A stretch of DNA of 64,000 nt from Colletes latitarsis (taxonomy: Eukaryota > Arthropoda > Insecta > Hymenoptera > Colletidae), in NCBI RefSeq assembly GCF_051014445.1, contig NW_027488366.1:17006001-17070000 (forward strand), read 5' to 3'. The position numbers and the translations under genes are program-made. Below, piece by piece: positions 52,501 to 64,000 of this stretch. Under the pieces are notes generated by a model. The model saw only the letters and a list, made by a program, of their open reading frames with translations, ran no database searches and was not told the DNA's origin. Positions within the stretch are counted from its first letter, which is position 1; each line of letters starts with the position of its first letter.

Positions 52501-55500
52501 ATTCGCCCTCATCAGGCTCATACTTTCGCATATTTCTCATACTTCATGGCTAGATCCTGGGCTGTTTCTGGATTGTATCACGTAGTAATGAGGTACCACG
52601 CTGAAACAGTCAATTAAACCTGGTTTCGATCAATATTTTAGAGGATAACGCAAGTTAGGTGTGGCATAGGTCTGGGATTCGCCCTCATCAGGCTCATACT
52701 TTCGCATTCTTCACATACTTGTTGAACGGATCCTGGGTTTTTTCTAGTTTGTATCACGTAGTAATGTGGGACCACACTGAAACAGTCAATTAAACCTGGT
52801 TTCGATCAATATATTAGAGAATAATTAATGTTAGGTCTAGGTTAGGCCTGGGATTTTCACTCATCAGACTCATACTTTCGCACTCTTCTCATACTTGTTG
52901 AACGGATCCTGGGTTTTTTCTGGTTTGGATCACGTAGTAATGTGGTACCACACTGAAACATTGAATTAAACCTGGTCTTGATAAATATTTTAGAGGATAA
53001 CGCATGTTAGGTCTGGGTTAGGTCTAGGATTTGCCCTCATCAGGCTCATACTTTCGCATATTTCTCATACTTCATGGCTGGATCCTGGGCTATTTCTGGA
53101 TTGGATTACGTACTAATGTGGTACCACACTGAAACAGTCAATTAAACCTGGTTTTGATGAATATTTTATAGAATAATTCATGTTAGGTCTAGGTTAGGCA
53201 TGGGATTTGCTCTCATCAGGCTCATTCTTTCGCATATTTCTCATACTTGATGGCTAGATCCTGGGCTTTCTCTGGATTGCATCACGTAGTAATGAAGTAC
53301 AACACTGAAACAGTCAATTAAACCTGGTTACCATCAATATTTTAGAGCACATCGCATGTTAGGTCTAGGTTAGGCCTGGGATTTGCCCTCATCAGGGTCA
53401 TACTTTCGAAGTTTTAACATACATATTGGTCTGATCGAGGGTTTTTTCCGCTTTGGATCACGTAGTAAAGTGGTACCACACTGAAACAGTCTATTAAACC
53501 TGGTCTTGATAAATATTTTAGAGGATATCGCATGTTAGGTCTGGGTTAGGTCTAGGATTTGCCCTCATCAGGCTCCTACTTTCGCAATTTTCTCATACTT
53601 CATGGCCGGATCCTGGGCTATTTCCGGATTGGATCACATAGTAATGTGGTACCACACTGAAACAGTCAATTACACCTGGTTTTCATCAATATTTTAGAGG
53701 ACAACGCATGTCAGGTCTAGGTTAGGTCTGGGATTTGCTCTCATCAGGGTCATACTGTCGCAGTTTTAACTTACTTGTTGAACGGATCCTGGGTTTTTTC
53801 TGGTTTGGTTCACGTAGTAATGTGGCACCACACTGAAACATTTTAATTAAACCTGGTCTTGATAAATATTTTAGAGGATAACGCATGTTAGGTTTGGGTT
53901 AGGTCTAGGATTTGCCCTCATCAGGCTCATACTTTCGCATATTTCTTATTCTTCATGGCTAGATCCTGGGCTGTTTCTGGATTGTATCACAAAGTAATGT
54001 GGTACCACGCTGAAACAGTCGATTAAACCTGGTTTCGATCAATATATTAGAGGATAACGCAAGTTAAGTCTGGGATAGGTCTGGGATTTGACCTCATCAG
54101 ACTCATATTTTCGCGTTTTTCACATACTTGTTGAACAGATCCTGGGTTTTTTCTGGTTTGGATCACGTAGTAATGTGGTACCACACTGAAACAGTCGATG
54201 AAACCTGGTTTCGATCAATATTTTAGAGGATAACGCAAGTTAAGTCTGGGATTGGTCTGGGATTTGACCTCATCAGACTCATACTTTCGCACACTTCACA
54301 TACTCGTTGAACAGATCCTGGGTTATTTTCTGGTTTGGACCACATAGTAATGTGGTACCACACTGAAACAGTCGATTAAACCAGGTTTCGATCAATATTT
54401 TTGAGGATAACGAACGTTAGGTCTAGGTTAGGCCTGGGATTTTCACTCATCAGATTCATACTTTCGCATTCTTCACATACCTGTTGAACGGATCCTGGGT
54501 TTTTTCTGGTTTGGATCACGTAGTAATGTGGGACCACATTGTAACAGTCAATTAAACCTGGTTTCGATCAATACTTTAGAGAATAATTCATGTTAGGTCT
54601 AGGTTAGGTCTGGGATTTGCTCTCATCAGGCTCATTCTTTCGCATATTTCTCATACTTGATGGCTATATCCTGGGCTTTTTCTGGGTTGCATCACGTAGT
54701 AATGAAGTACAACACTGAAACAGTCAATTAAACCTGGTTTCCATCAATATCTTAGAGGACAACGCAAGTTAGGTCTGGGATAGGTCTGGGATTTGCCCTC
54801 ATCAGGCTCATTGTTTCGCGTTTTTCACATACTTGTTGAACAGATCCTGGGTTTTTTCTGGTTTGTATCACGTAGTAGTGTGGTACCACACTGAAACTGT
54901 CCATTAAACCTGGTTTGCATCAACATTTTAGAGGATAACGCATGTTAGGTCTAGGTTAGACCTGGGATTTTCACTCATCAGACTCATACTTTCGCATTCT
55001 TCACATACTTGTTGAACTGATCCTGGGTTTTTTCTGGTTTGGATCACGTAGTAATGTGGTACCACACTGAAACAGTCGATTAAACCTGGTTTCGATCAGT
55101 ATTTTAGAGGATAACGCAAGTTAGGCCTGGGATAGGTCTGGGATTTGACCTCATCAGACTCATACTTTCGCACACTACACATACTCGTTGAACAGATCCT
55201 GGGTTATTTTCTGGTTTGGATCACATAGTAATGTGGTACCACACTGTAACAGTCGATTAAACCAGGTTTCGATCAATATTTTAGAGTTTAACTCATGTTA
55301 GGTCTAGGTTAGGCCTGGGATTTTCACTCATCAGACTCATACTTTCGCATTCTTCACATACTTGTTGAACTGATCCTGGGTTTTTTCTGGTTCGGATCAC
55401 GTAGTAGTGTGGTACCACACTGAAACAGTCAATTAAACCTGGTTTCCATCAATATTTTAGAGAACATCGCATGTTAGGTCTAGGTTAGGTCGGGGATTTT

Positions 55501-56118
55501 CACTAATCAGACCCATACTTTCGCATTCTTCACATACTTGTTGAACGGATCCTGGGTTTTTTCTGGATTGCGTCACGTAGTAGTGTGGTACCACACTGAA
55601 ACAGTCGATTAAACCTGGTTTCGATCAATATTTTTGAGGATAACGCATGTTAGGTCTAGGTTAGGCCGGGGATTTTCACTCAACAGACTCATACTTTCGC
55701 ATTCTTCACTTACTTGTTGAACGGATCTTGGGTTTTTTCTGGTGTGGATCACGTAGTAATGTGGTACCACACTGAAACAGTCAATTAAACCTGGTTTTGA
55801 TGAATATTTTAGAGAATAATTCATGTTAGGTCTATGTTAGGTCAGGGATTTGCTCTCATCAAGCTCATTCTTTCGCATATTTCTCATACTAGATGGCTAG
55901 ATCCTGGGTTATTTTCTGGTTTGGATCGCATCGTAATGTGGTACCACACTGAAACAGTCGATTAAACCAGGTTTCGATCAATATTATTGAGGATAACGCA
56001 TGTTAGATCTAGGTTAGGCCTGGGATTTTCACTCATCAGACTCATACTTTCGCATTCTTCACATACTTGTTGAACGGATCTTGGGTTTTTTCTGGTGTGG
56101 ATCAGGTAGTAATGTGGT

Positions 56119-56720
56119 ACCACACTGAAACAGTCAATTAAACCTGGTTTCGATCAATATTTTAGAGAATAATTCATGTTAGGTCTAGGTTAGGTCTGGG
56201 ATTTGCTCTCATCAGGCTCATTCTTTCGCATATTTCTCATACTTGATGGTTAGATCCTGGGCTTTTTCTGGATTGCATCACGTAGTAATGAAGTACAACA
56301 CTGAAACAGTCAATTAAACCTGGTTTCCATCAATATCTTAGAGGACAACGCAAGTTAGGTCTGGGATAGGTCTCGGATTTGCCCTCATCAGGCTCATACT
56401 TTCGCACACTTCACATACTCGTTGAACAGATCCTGGGTTTTTTCTGCTTTGGATCACGTAGTAAAGTGGTACCACACTGACACAGTCCATTAAACCTGGT
56501 TTGGATCAGTATTTTAGAGGATAACGCATGTTAGGTCTAGGTTAGCCCTGGGATTTTCACTCATCAGACTCATACTTTCGCATTCTTCACATACATGTTG
56601 AACGGATCCTGGGTTTTTTCTGGTTTGGTTCACGTAGTAATGTGGTACCACACTGAAACATTCAATTAAACCTGATCTTGATAAATATTTTAGAGGATGA
56701 CGCATGTTAGGTCTGGGTTA
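56119..56720 (+). repeat. Duplication D10, copy a (partner 59997-60598)
   Basis: About 600 bp repeated 3878 bp downstream (22 monomers plus 6), with few substitutions. Confidence 0.83.
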
Positions 56721-57027
56721 GGTCTAGGATTTGCCCTCATCAGGCTCATACTTTCGCATATTTCTCATACTTCATGGCTAGATCCTGGGCTGTTTCTGGA
56801 TTGTATCACATAGTAATGTGGTACCACGCTGAAACAGTCGATTAAACCTGGTTTCCATCAATATTTTAGAGAATAATTCATGTTAGGTCTAGGTTAGGTC
56901 CGGAATTTGCTCTCATCAGGCTCATACTTTCGCACACTTCACATACTCGTTTGACAGATCCTGGGTTATTTTCTGGTTTGGATCGCATAGTAATGTGGTA
57001 CCACACTGAAACAGTCGATTAAACCAG

Positions 57028-57596
57028 GTTTCGATCAATATTTTAGAGGATAACGCATGTTAGGTCTAGGTTAGCCCTGGGATTTTCACTCATGAGACTC
57101 ATACTTTCGCATTCTTCACATACTTGTTGAACTGATCCTGGGTTTTTTCTGGTTTGGATCACGTAGTAATGTGGTACCACACTGAAACAGTCAATTAAAC
57201 CTGGTTTCGATCAATATTTTAGAGAATAATTCATGTTAGGTCTAGGTTAGGTCTGGGATTTGCTCTCATCAGGCTCATACTTTCGCACACTTCACATACT
57301 CGTTTGACAGATCCTGGGTTATTTTCTTGTTTGGATCGCATAGTAATGTGGTACCACACTGAAACAGTCGATTAAACCAGGTTTCGATCAATATTTTTGA
57401 GGATAACGCATGTTAGGTCTAGGTTAGGCCAGGGATTTTCACTCATCAGACTTATACTTTCGCATTCTTCACATACTTGTTGAACGGATCCTGGGTTTCT
57501 TCTGGTTTGGATCACGTAGTAATGTGGGACCACACTGAAACAGTCAATTAAACCTGGTTTCGATCAATATTTTAGAGAATAATTCATGTTAGGTCT
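57028..57596 (+). repeat. Duplication D11, copy a (partner 59496-60064)
   Basis: A block with the rare variant TCACTCATGAGACTC, repeated 2468 bp downstream (14 monomers plus 4) and a third time at about 63361-63929. Confidence 0.83.
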
Positions 57597-57626
57597 GGGA
57601 TAGGTCTAGGAGTTGCCTTCATCAGG

Positions 57627-60135
57627 CTCATACTTTCGCATATTTCTCATACTTCATGGCTGGATCCTGGGCTATTTCTGGATTGGATCACGTAGTAATG
57701 TGGTACCACACTGAAACAGTCAATTAAACCTGGTTTCGATCAATATTTTAGAGAATAATTCATGTTAGGTCTAGGTTAGGTCTGGGATTTGCTCTCATCA
57801 GGCTCATACTTTCGCACACTTCACATACTCGTTTGACAGATCCTGGGTTATTTTCTGGTTTGGATCGCATAGTAATGTGGTACCACACTGAAACAGTCGA
57901 TTAAACCAGGTTTCGATCAATATTTTTGAGGATAACGCATGTTAGATCTAGGTTAGGCCTGGGATTTTCACTCATCAGACTCATACTTTCGCATTCTTCA
58001 CATACTTGTTGAACGGATCTTGGGTTTTTTCTTGTGTGGATCACGTAGTAATGTGGTACCACACTGAAACAATCAATTAAACCTGATCTTGATAAATATT
58101 TTAGAGGATAACGCATGTTAGGTCTGGGTTAGGTCTAGGATTTGCCCTCATCAGGCTCATACTTTCGCATATTTCTCATACTTCATGGCTAGGTCCTGGG
58201 CTGTTTCTGGATTGTATCACATAGTAATGTGGTACCACGCTGAAACAGTCGATTAAACCTGGTTTCCATCAATATTTTAGAGGATAACGCAAGTTAGGTC
58301 TGGCATAGGTCTGGGATTCGCCCTCATCAGACACACACTTTCGCGTTTTTCACATACTTGTTGAACTGATCCCGGGCTTTTTCTGGTTTGGATCACGTAG
58401 TAATGTGGTACCACACTGAAACAGTCAATTAAACCTGGTTTCCATCAATATCTTAGAGAATAATTCATGTTAGGTCTAGGTTAGGTCCGGAATTTGCTCT
58501 CATCAGGCTCATACTTTCGCACACTTCACATACTCGTTTGACAGATCCTGGGTTATTTTCTGGTTTGGATCGCATAGTAATGTGGTACCACACTGAAACA
58601 GTCGATTAAACCAGGTTTCGATCAATATTTTTGAGGATAACGCAACATAAGTCTGGGAGAGGTCTGGGGTTTGACCTCATCAGACTCATACTTTCGCGTT
58701 TTTCACATACTTGTTGAACAGATCCTGGGTTTTTTCTGGTTTGTATCACGTAGTAGTGTTGTACCACACTGAAACTGTCCATTAAACCTGGTTTGCATCA
58801 ATATTTTAGAGGATAACGCATGTTAGGTCTGGGATAGGTCTGGGATTTGACCTCATCAGACTCATACTTTCGCACACTACACATACTCGTTGAACAGTTC
58901 CTGGGTTATTTTCTGGTTTGGATCACGTAGTAATGTGGTACCACACTGTAACAGTCGATTGAACCAGGTTTCGATCAATATTTTAGAGTATAACTCATGT
59001 TAGGTCTAGGTTAGGCCTGGGATTTTTATTTATCAGACTCATACTTTCGCATTCTTCACATACTTGTTGAACGGATTCTGGGTTTTTTCTGGTTTGGATC
59101 ACGTAGTAATGTGGGACCACTCTGAAACAGATAATTAAACCTGGTTTGGATAAATATTTTAGAGGATAACGCATCTTAGGTCTGTGTTAGGTCTAAGGTT
59201 TGCCCTCATCAGGCACACAGTTTCGCGTTTTTCACATACTTGTTGAACAGATCCTGGGTTCTTTCTGGTTTGGATCACGAAGTAGTGTGGTACCACACTG
59301 AAACAGTCCATTAAACCTGGTTTCGCTCAATATTTTAGAGGATAACGCATGTTAGGTCTAGGTTAGGTCTGGGATTTGCTCTCATCAGGCTCATTCTTTC
59401 GCATATTTCTCATACTTGATGGCTAGATCCTGGGCTTTTTCTGGATTGCATCACGTAGTAATGTAGTACCACACTGAAACAGTCAATGAAACCTGGTTTC
59501 GATCAATATTTTAGAGGATAACGCATGTTAGGTCTAGGTTAGCCCTGGGATTTTCACTCATGAGACTCATACTTTCGCATTCTTCACATACTTGTTGAAC
59601 TGATCCTGGGTTTTTTCTGGTTTGGATCACGTAGTAATGTGGTACCACACTGAAACAGTCAATTAAACCTGGTTTCGATCAATATTTTAGAGAATAATTC
59701 ATGTTAGGTCTAGGTTAGGTCTGGGATTTGCTCTCATCAGGCTCATACTTTCGCACACTTCACATACTCGTTTGACAGATCCTGGGTTATTTTCTGGTTT
59801 GGATCGCATAGTAATGTGGTACCACACTGAAACAGTCGATTAAACCAGGTTTCGATCAATATTTTTGAGGATAACGCATGTTAGGTCTAGGTTAGGCCAG
59901 GGATTTTCACTCATCAGACTTATACTTTCGCATTCTTCACATACTTGTTGAACGGATCCTGGGTTTCTTCTGGTTTGGATCACGTAGTAATGTGGGACCA
60001 CACTGAAACAGTCAATTAAACCTGGTTTCGATCAATATTTTAGAGAATAATTCATGTTAGGTCTAGGTTAGGTCTGGGATTTGCTCTCATCAGGCTCATT
60101 CTTTCGCATATTTCTCATACTTGATGGTTAGATCC
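57627..60135 (+). repeat. Segmental duplication D12, copy a (partner 61492-64000)
   Basis: A 2.51-kb block matching the last part of the window at a constant shift of 3865 bp (22 monomers minus 7), with about a dozen substitutions seen by eye. Confidence 0.9.
59496..60064 (+). repeat. Duplication D11, copy b (partner 57028-57596)
   Basis: Second copy. It overlaps the start of duplication D10 copy b, so this part joins sequence derived from two different upstream blocks. Confidence 0.83.
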
Positions 60136-60598
60136 TGGGCTTTTTCTGGATTGCATCACGTAGTAATGAAGTACAACACTGAAACAGTCAATTAAACCTG
60201 GTTTCCATCAATATCTTAGAGGACAACGCAAGTTAGGTCTGGGATAGGTCTAGGATTTGCCCTCATCAGACTCATACTTTCGCACACTTCACATACTCGT
60301 TGAACAGATCCTGGGTTTTTTCTGCTTTGGATCACGTAGTAAAGTGGTACCACACTGAGACAGTCCATTAAACCTGGTTTGGATCAGTATTTTAGAGGAT
60401 AACGCATGTTAGGTCTAGGTTAGCCCTGGGATTTTCACTCATCAGACTCATACTTTCGCATTCTTCACATACATGTTGAACGGATCCTGGGTTTTTTCTG
60501 GTTTGGTTCACGTAGTAATGTGGTACCACACTGAAACATTCAATTAAACCTGATCTTGATAAATATTTTAGAGGATGACGCATGTTAGGTCTGGGTTA
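59997..60598 (+). repeat. Duplication D10, copy b (partner 56119-56720)
   Basis: Second copy, directly continuing duplication D11 copy b. The overlap at 59997-60064 marks an old exchange junction. Confidence 0.83.
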
Positions 60599-61211
60599 AG
60601 TGTAGGATTTGCCCTCATCAGGCTCATACTTTCGCATATTTCTCATACTTCATGGCTAGATCCTGGGCTGTTTCTGGATTGTATCACGTAGTAATGTGGT
60701 ACCTCGCTGAAACAGTCAATTAAACCTGGTTTCGATCAATATTTTAGAGGATAACGCAAGTTAGGTCTGGCATAGGTCTGGGATTCGCCCTCATCAGACT
60801 CATACTTTCGCGTTTTTCACATACTTGTTGAACTGATCCTGGGTTTTTTCTGGTTTGCGTCACGTAGAAATGTGATACCACACTGAAACAGACCATTAAA
60901 CCTGGTTTGGATCAATATTTTAGAGGATAACGCATGTTAGGTCTAGGTAAGGCCTGGGATTTTCACTCATCAGACTCATACTTTCACATTCTTCACATAC
61001 TTGTTGAACTGATCCTGGGTTTTTTCTGGTTTGTATCACGTAGTAGTGTGGTACCACACTGAAACAGTCGATTAAACCTGGTTTCGATCAATATTTTTGA
61101 GGATAACGCATGTTAGGTCTAGGTTAGGCCTGGGATTTTCACTCATCAGACTCATACTTTCGCATTCTTCACATACTTGTTGAACGGATCCTGGGTTTTT
61201 TCTGGTTTGGA

Positions 61212-61376
61212 TCACGTAGTAATCTGGTTCCACACTGAAACAGTCGGTTAAACCTGGTTTCGATCAATATTTTAGTGGATAACGCAAGTTAGGTCTGGGA
61301 TTTGCCCTCATCAGACTCATACCTACGCACACTTCACATACTCGATGAACAGATCCTGGGTTTTTGCTGGAGTGGA
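61212..61376 (+). repeat. Deleted monomer of 165 bp
   Basis: Landmark spacing is 165 bp because one of the two internal 11-mers is missing: AAGTTAGGTCTGGGATTTGC replaces the usual doubled form. It contributes to the non-multiple shift of the neighbouring duplications. Confidence 0.87.
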
Positions 61377-61491
61377 TCACGTAGTAATGAAGTACAACAC
61401 TGAAACAGTTAATTAAACCTGGTTTCCATCAATATTTTAGAGGACAGCGCATGTTAGGTCTAGGTTAGGCCTGGGATTTGCCCTCATCAGA

Positions 61492-64000
61492 CTCATACTT
61501 TCGCATATTTCTCATACTTCATGGCTGGATCCTGGGCTATTTCTGGATTGGATCACGTAGTAATGTGGTACCACACTGAAACAGTCAATTAAACCTGGTT
61601 TCGATCAATATTTTAGAGAATAATTCATGTTAGGTCTAGGTTAGGTCTGGGATTTGCTCTCATCAGGCTCATACTTTCGCACACTTCACATACTCGTTTG
61701 ACAGATCCTGGGTTATTTTCTGGTTTGGATCGCATAGTAATGTGGTACCACACTGAAACAGTCGATTAAACCAGGTTTCGATCAATATTTTTGAGGATAA
61801 CGCATGTTAGATCTAGGTTAGGCCTGGGATTTTCACTCATCAGACTCATACTTTCGCATTCTTCACATACTTGTTGAACGGATCTTGGGTTTTTTCTTGT
61901 GTGGATCACGTAGTAATGTGGTACCACACTGAAACAATCAATTAAACCTGATCTTGATAAATATTTTAGAGGATAACGCATGTTAGGTCTGGGTTAGGTC
62001 TAGGATTTGCCCTCATCAGGCTCATACTTTCGCATATTTCTCATACTTCATGGCTAGGTCCTGGGCTGTTTCTGGATTGTATCACATAGTAATGTGGTAC
62101 CACGCTGAAACAGTCGATTAAACCTGGTTTCCATCAATATTTTAGAGGATAACGCAAGTTAGGTCTGGCATAGGTCTGGGATTCGCCCTCATCAGACACA
62201 CACTTTCGCGTTTTTCACATACTTGTTGAACTGATCCTGGGCTTTTTCTGGTTTGGATCACGTAGTAATGTGGTACCACACTGAAACAGTCAATTAAACC
62301 TGGTTTCGATCAATATCTTAGAGAATAATTCATGTTAGGTCTAGGTTAGGTCCGGAATTTGCTCTCATCAGGCTCATACTTTCGCACACTTCACATACTC
62401 GTTTGACAGATCCTGGGTTATTTTCTGGTTTGGATCGCATAGTAATGTGGTACCACACTGAAACAGTCGATTAAACCAGGTTTCGATCAATATTTTTGAG
62501 AATAACGCAACATAAGTCTGGGATAGGTCTGGGATTTGACCTCATCAGACTCATACTTTCGCGTTTTTCACATACTTGTTGAACAGATCCTGGGTTTTTT
62601 CTGGTTTGTATCACGTAGTAGTGTGGTACCACACTGAAACTGTCCATTAAACCTGGTTTGCATCAATATTTTAGAGGATAACGCATGTTAGGTCTGGGAT
62701 AGGTCTGGGATTTGACCTCATCAGACTCATACTTTCGCACACTACACATACTCGTTGAACAGTTCCTGGGTTATTTTCTGGTTTGGATCACGTAGTAATG
62801 TGGTACCACACTGTAACAGTCGATTGAACCAGGTTTCGATCAATATTTTAGAGTATAACTCATGTTAGGTCTAGGTTAGGCCTGGGATTTTTATTTATCA
62901 GACTCATACTTTCGCATTCTTCACATACTTGTTGAACGGATTCTGGATTTTTTCTGGTTTGGATCACGTAGTAATGTGGGACCACACTGAAACAGACAAT
63001 TAAACCTGGTTTGGATAAATATTTTAGAGGATAACGCATCTTAGGTCTGTGTTAGGTCTAAGATTTGCCCTCATCAGGCACACAGTTTCGCGTTTTTCAC
63101 ATACTTGTTGAACAGATCCTGGGTTCTTTCTGGTTTGGATCACGAAGTAGTGTGGTACCACACTGAAACAGTCCATTAAACCTGGTTTCGCTCAATATTT
63201 TAGAGGATAACGCATGTTAGGTCTAGGTTAGGTCTGGGATTTGCTCTCATCAGGCTCATTCTTTCGCATATTTCTCATACTTGATGGCTAGATCCTGGGC
63301 TTTTTCTGGATTGCATCACGTAGTAATGTAGTACCACACTGAAACAGTCAATGAAACCTGGTTTCGATCAATATTTTAGAGGATAACGCATGTTAGGTCG
63401 AGGTTAGCCCTGGGATTTTCACTCATGAGACTCATACTTTCGCATTCTTCACATACTTGTTGAACTGATCCTGGGTTTTTTCTGGTTTGGATCACGTAGT
63501 AATGTGGTACCACACTGAAACAGTCAATTAAACCTGGTTTCGATCAATATTTTTGAGAATAATTCATGTTAGGTCTAGGTTAGGTCTGGGATTTGCTCTC
63601 ATCAGGCTCATACTTTCGCACACTTCACATACTCGTTTGACAGATCCTGGGTTATTTTCTGGTTTGGATCGCATAGCAATGTGGTACCACACTGAAACAG
63701 TCGATTAAACCAGGTTTCGATCAATATTTTTGAGGATAACGCATGTTAGGTCTAGGTTAGGCCAGGGATTTTCACTCATCAGACTTATACTTTCGCATTC
63801 TTCACATACTTGTTGAACGGATCCTGGGTTTCTTCTGGTTTGGATCACGTAGTAATGTGGGACCACACTGAAACAGTCAATTAAACCTGGTTTCGATCAA
63901 TATTTTAGAGAATAATTCATGTTAGGTCTAGGTTAGGTCTGGGATTTGCTCTCATCAGGCTCATTCTTTCGCATATTTCTCATACTTGATGGTTAGATCC
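61492..64000 (+). repeat. Segmental duplication D12, copy b (runs off the window)
   Basis: The match to copy a is still perfect at the last base of the window, so the true length is unknown. It may be the start of a repeating 22-monomer unit of about 3.87 kb. Confidence 0.9.

Larger units (their letters stand above)
49518..64000 (+). repeat. Satellite array, right arm (about 82 monomers of about 176 bp)
   Basis: The same satellite resumes after the retrotransposon in the same orientation and phase. The last TCACGTAG before the insertion (46452) lies 109 bp from the target site and the first after it (49585) lies 67 bp beyond, which sums to one 176-bp monomer. The landmark continues to 63845 in 81 steps. 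No gene, RNA or unrelated insertion was seen, and the window ends mid-monomer inside a long duplication. Confidence 0.98.

Noticed and set aside
1..64000. An undescribed gene system hidden in the array
   Set aside because: I followed the 176-bp phase through both arms and found no foreign stretch other than the retrotransposon.

Overview
The window is almost entirely one satellite-DNA array, interrupted once by a 5'-truncated non-LTR retrotransposon. I see no host gene, tRNA, rRNA, CRISPR array or bacterial-type operon. The organism is a eukaryote and most likely an arthropod, probably an insect. The retrotransposon reverse transcriptase reads like the R1 clade, which is characteristic of arthropods, and the satellite carries motifs resembling the arthropod telomere unit TTAGG. 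The species cannot be named from this sequence.

Layout. Positions 1-46574 (left arm, about 264 monomers) and 49518-64000 (right arm, about 82 monomers) are head-to-tail copies of a monomer of about 176 bp, all in one orientation, running off both window ends. The phase continues exactly across the insertion: 109 bp before it and 67 bp after it sum to 176. Each monomer has a strongly conserved half, with a 12-bp palindrome TGTGGTACCACA and an 11-bp dyad AAACC-W-GGTTT, and a tandem pair of 11-bp telomere-like units TTAGGTCTRGG. A variable half defines at least five interspersed subfamilies.

Higher-order structure. The array is a mosaic of nested, recent segmental duplications in whole-monomer steps of 7, 14, 15, 17, 19, 22, 24 and 39 monomers. 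Copies of 0.6-3 kb differ at only a handful of bases. The clearest is a directly adjacent tandem duplication of 2466 bp (15683-18148 / 18149-20614), whose crossover can be placed in a 16-bp interval that covers most of the palindrome. The segments 0.4-37 kb and 56-64 kb are rich in long duplications. The segment 37-56 kb, which holds the retrotransposon, shows only short ones and looks older.

Retrotransposon. Positions 46575-49517, minus strand. It keeps the end of the ORF2 linker, the whole reverse transcriptase domain, a C-terminal CCHC zinc knuckle, a 516-bp 3' UTR with seven inverted repeats, and a 22-nt poly(A). ORF1, the endonuclease and the 5' UTR are missing. Perfect 14-bp target-site duplications flank it. 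One extra base splits the remaining ORF2, so the copy is dead.

The array is plausibly centromeric or other constitutive heterochromatin. That is inference from form alone. Long identical blocks could also be affected by assembly error.
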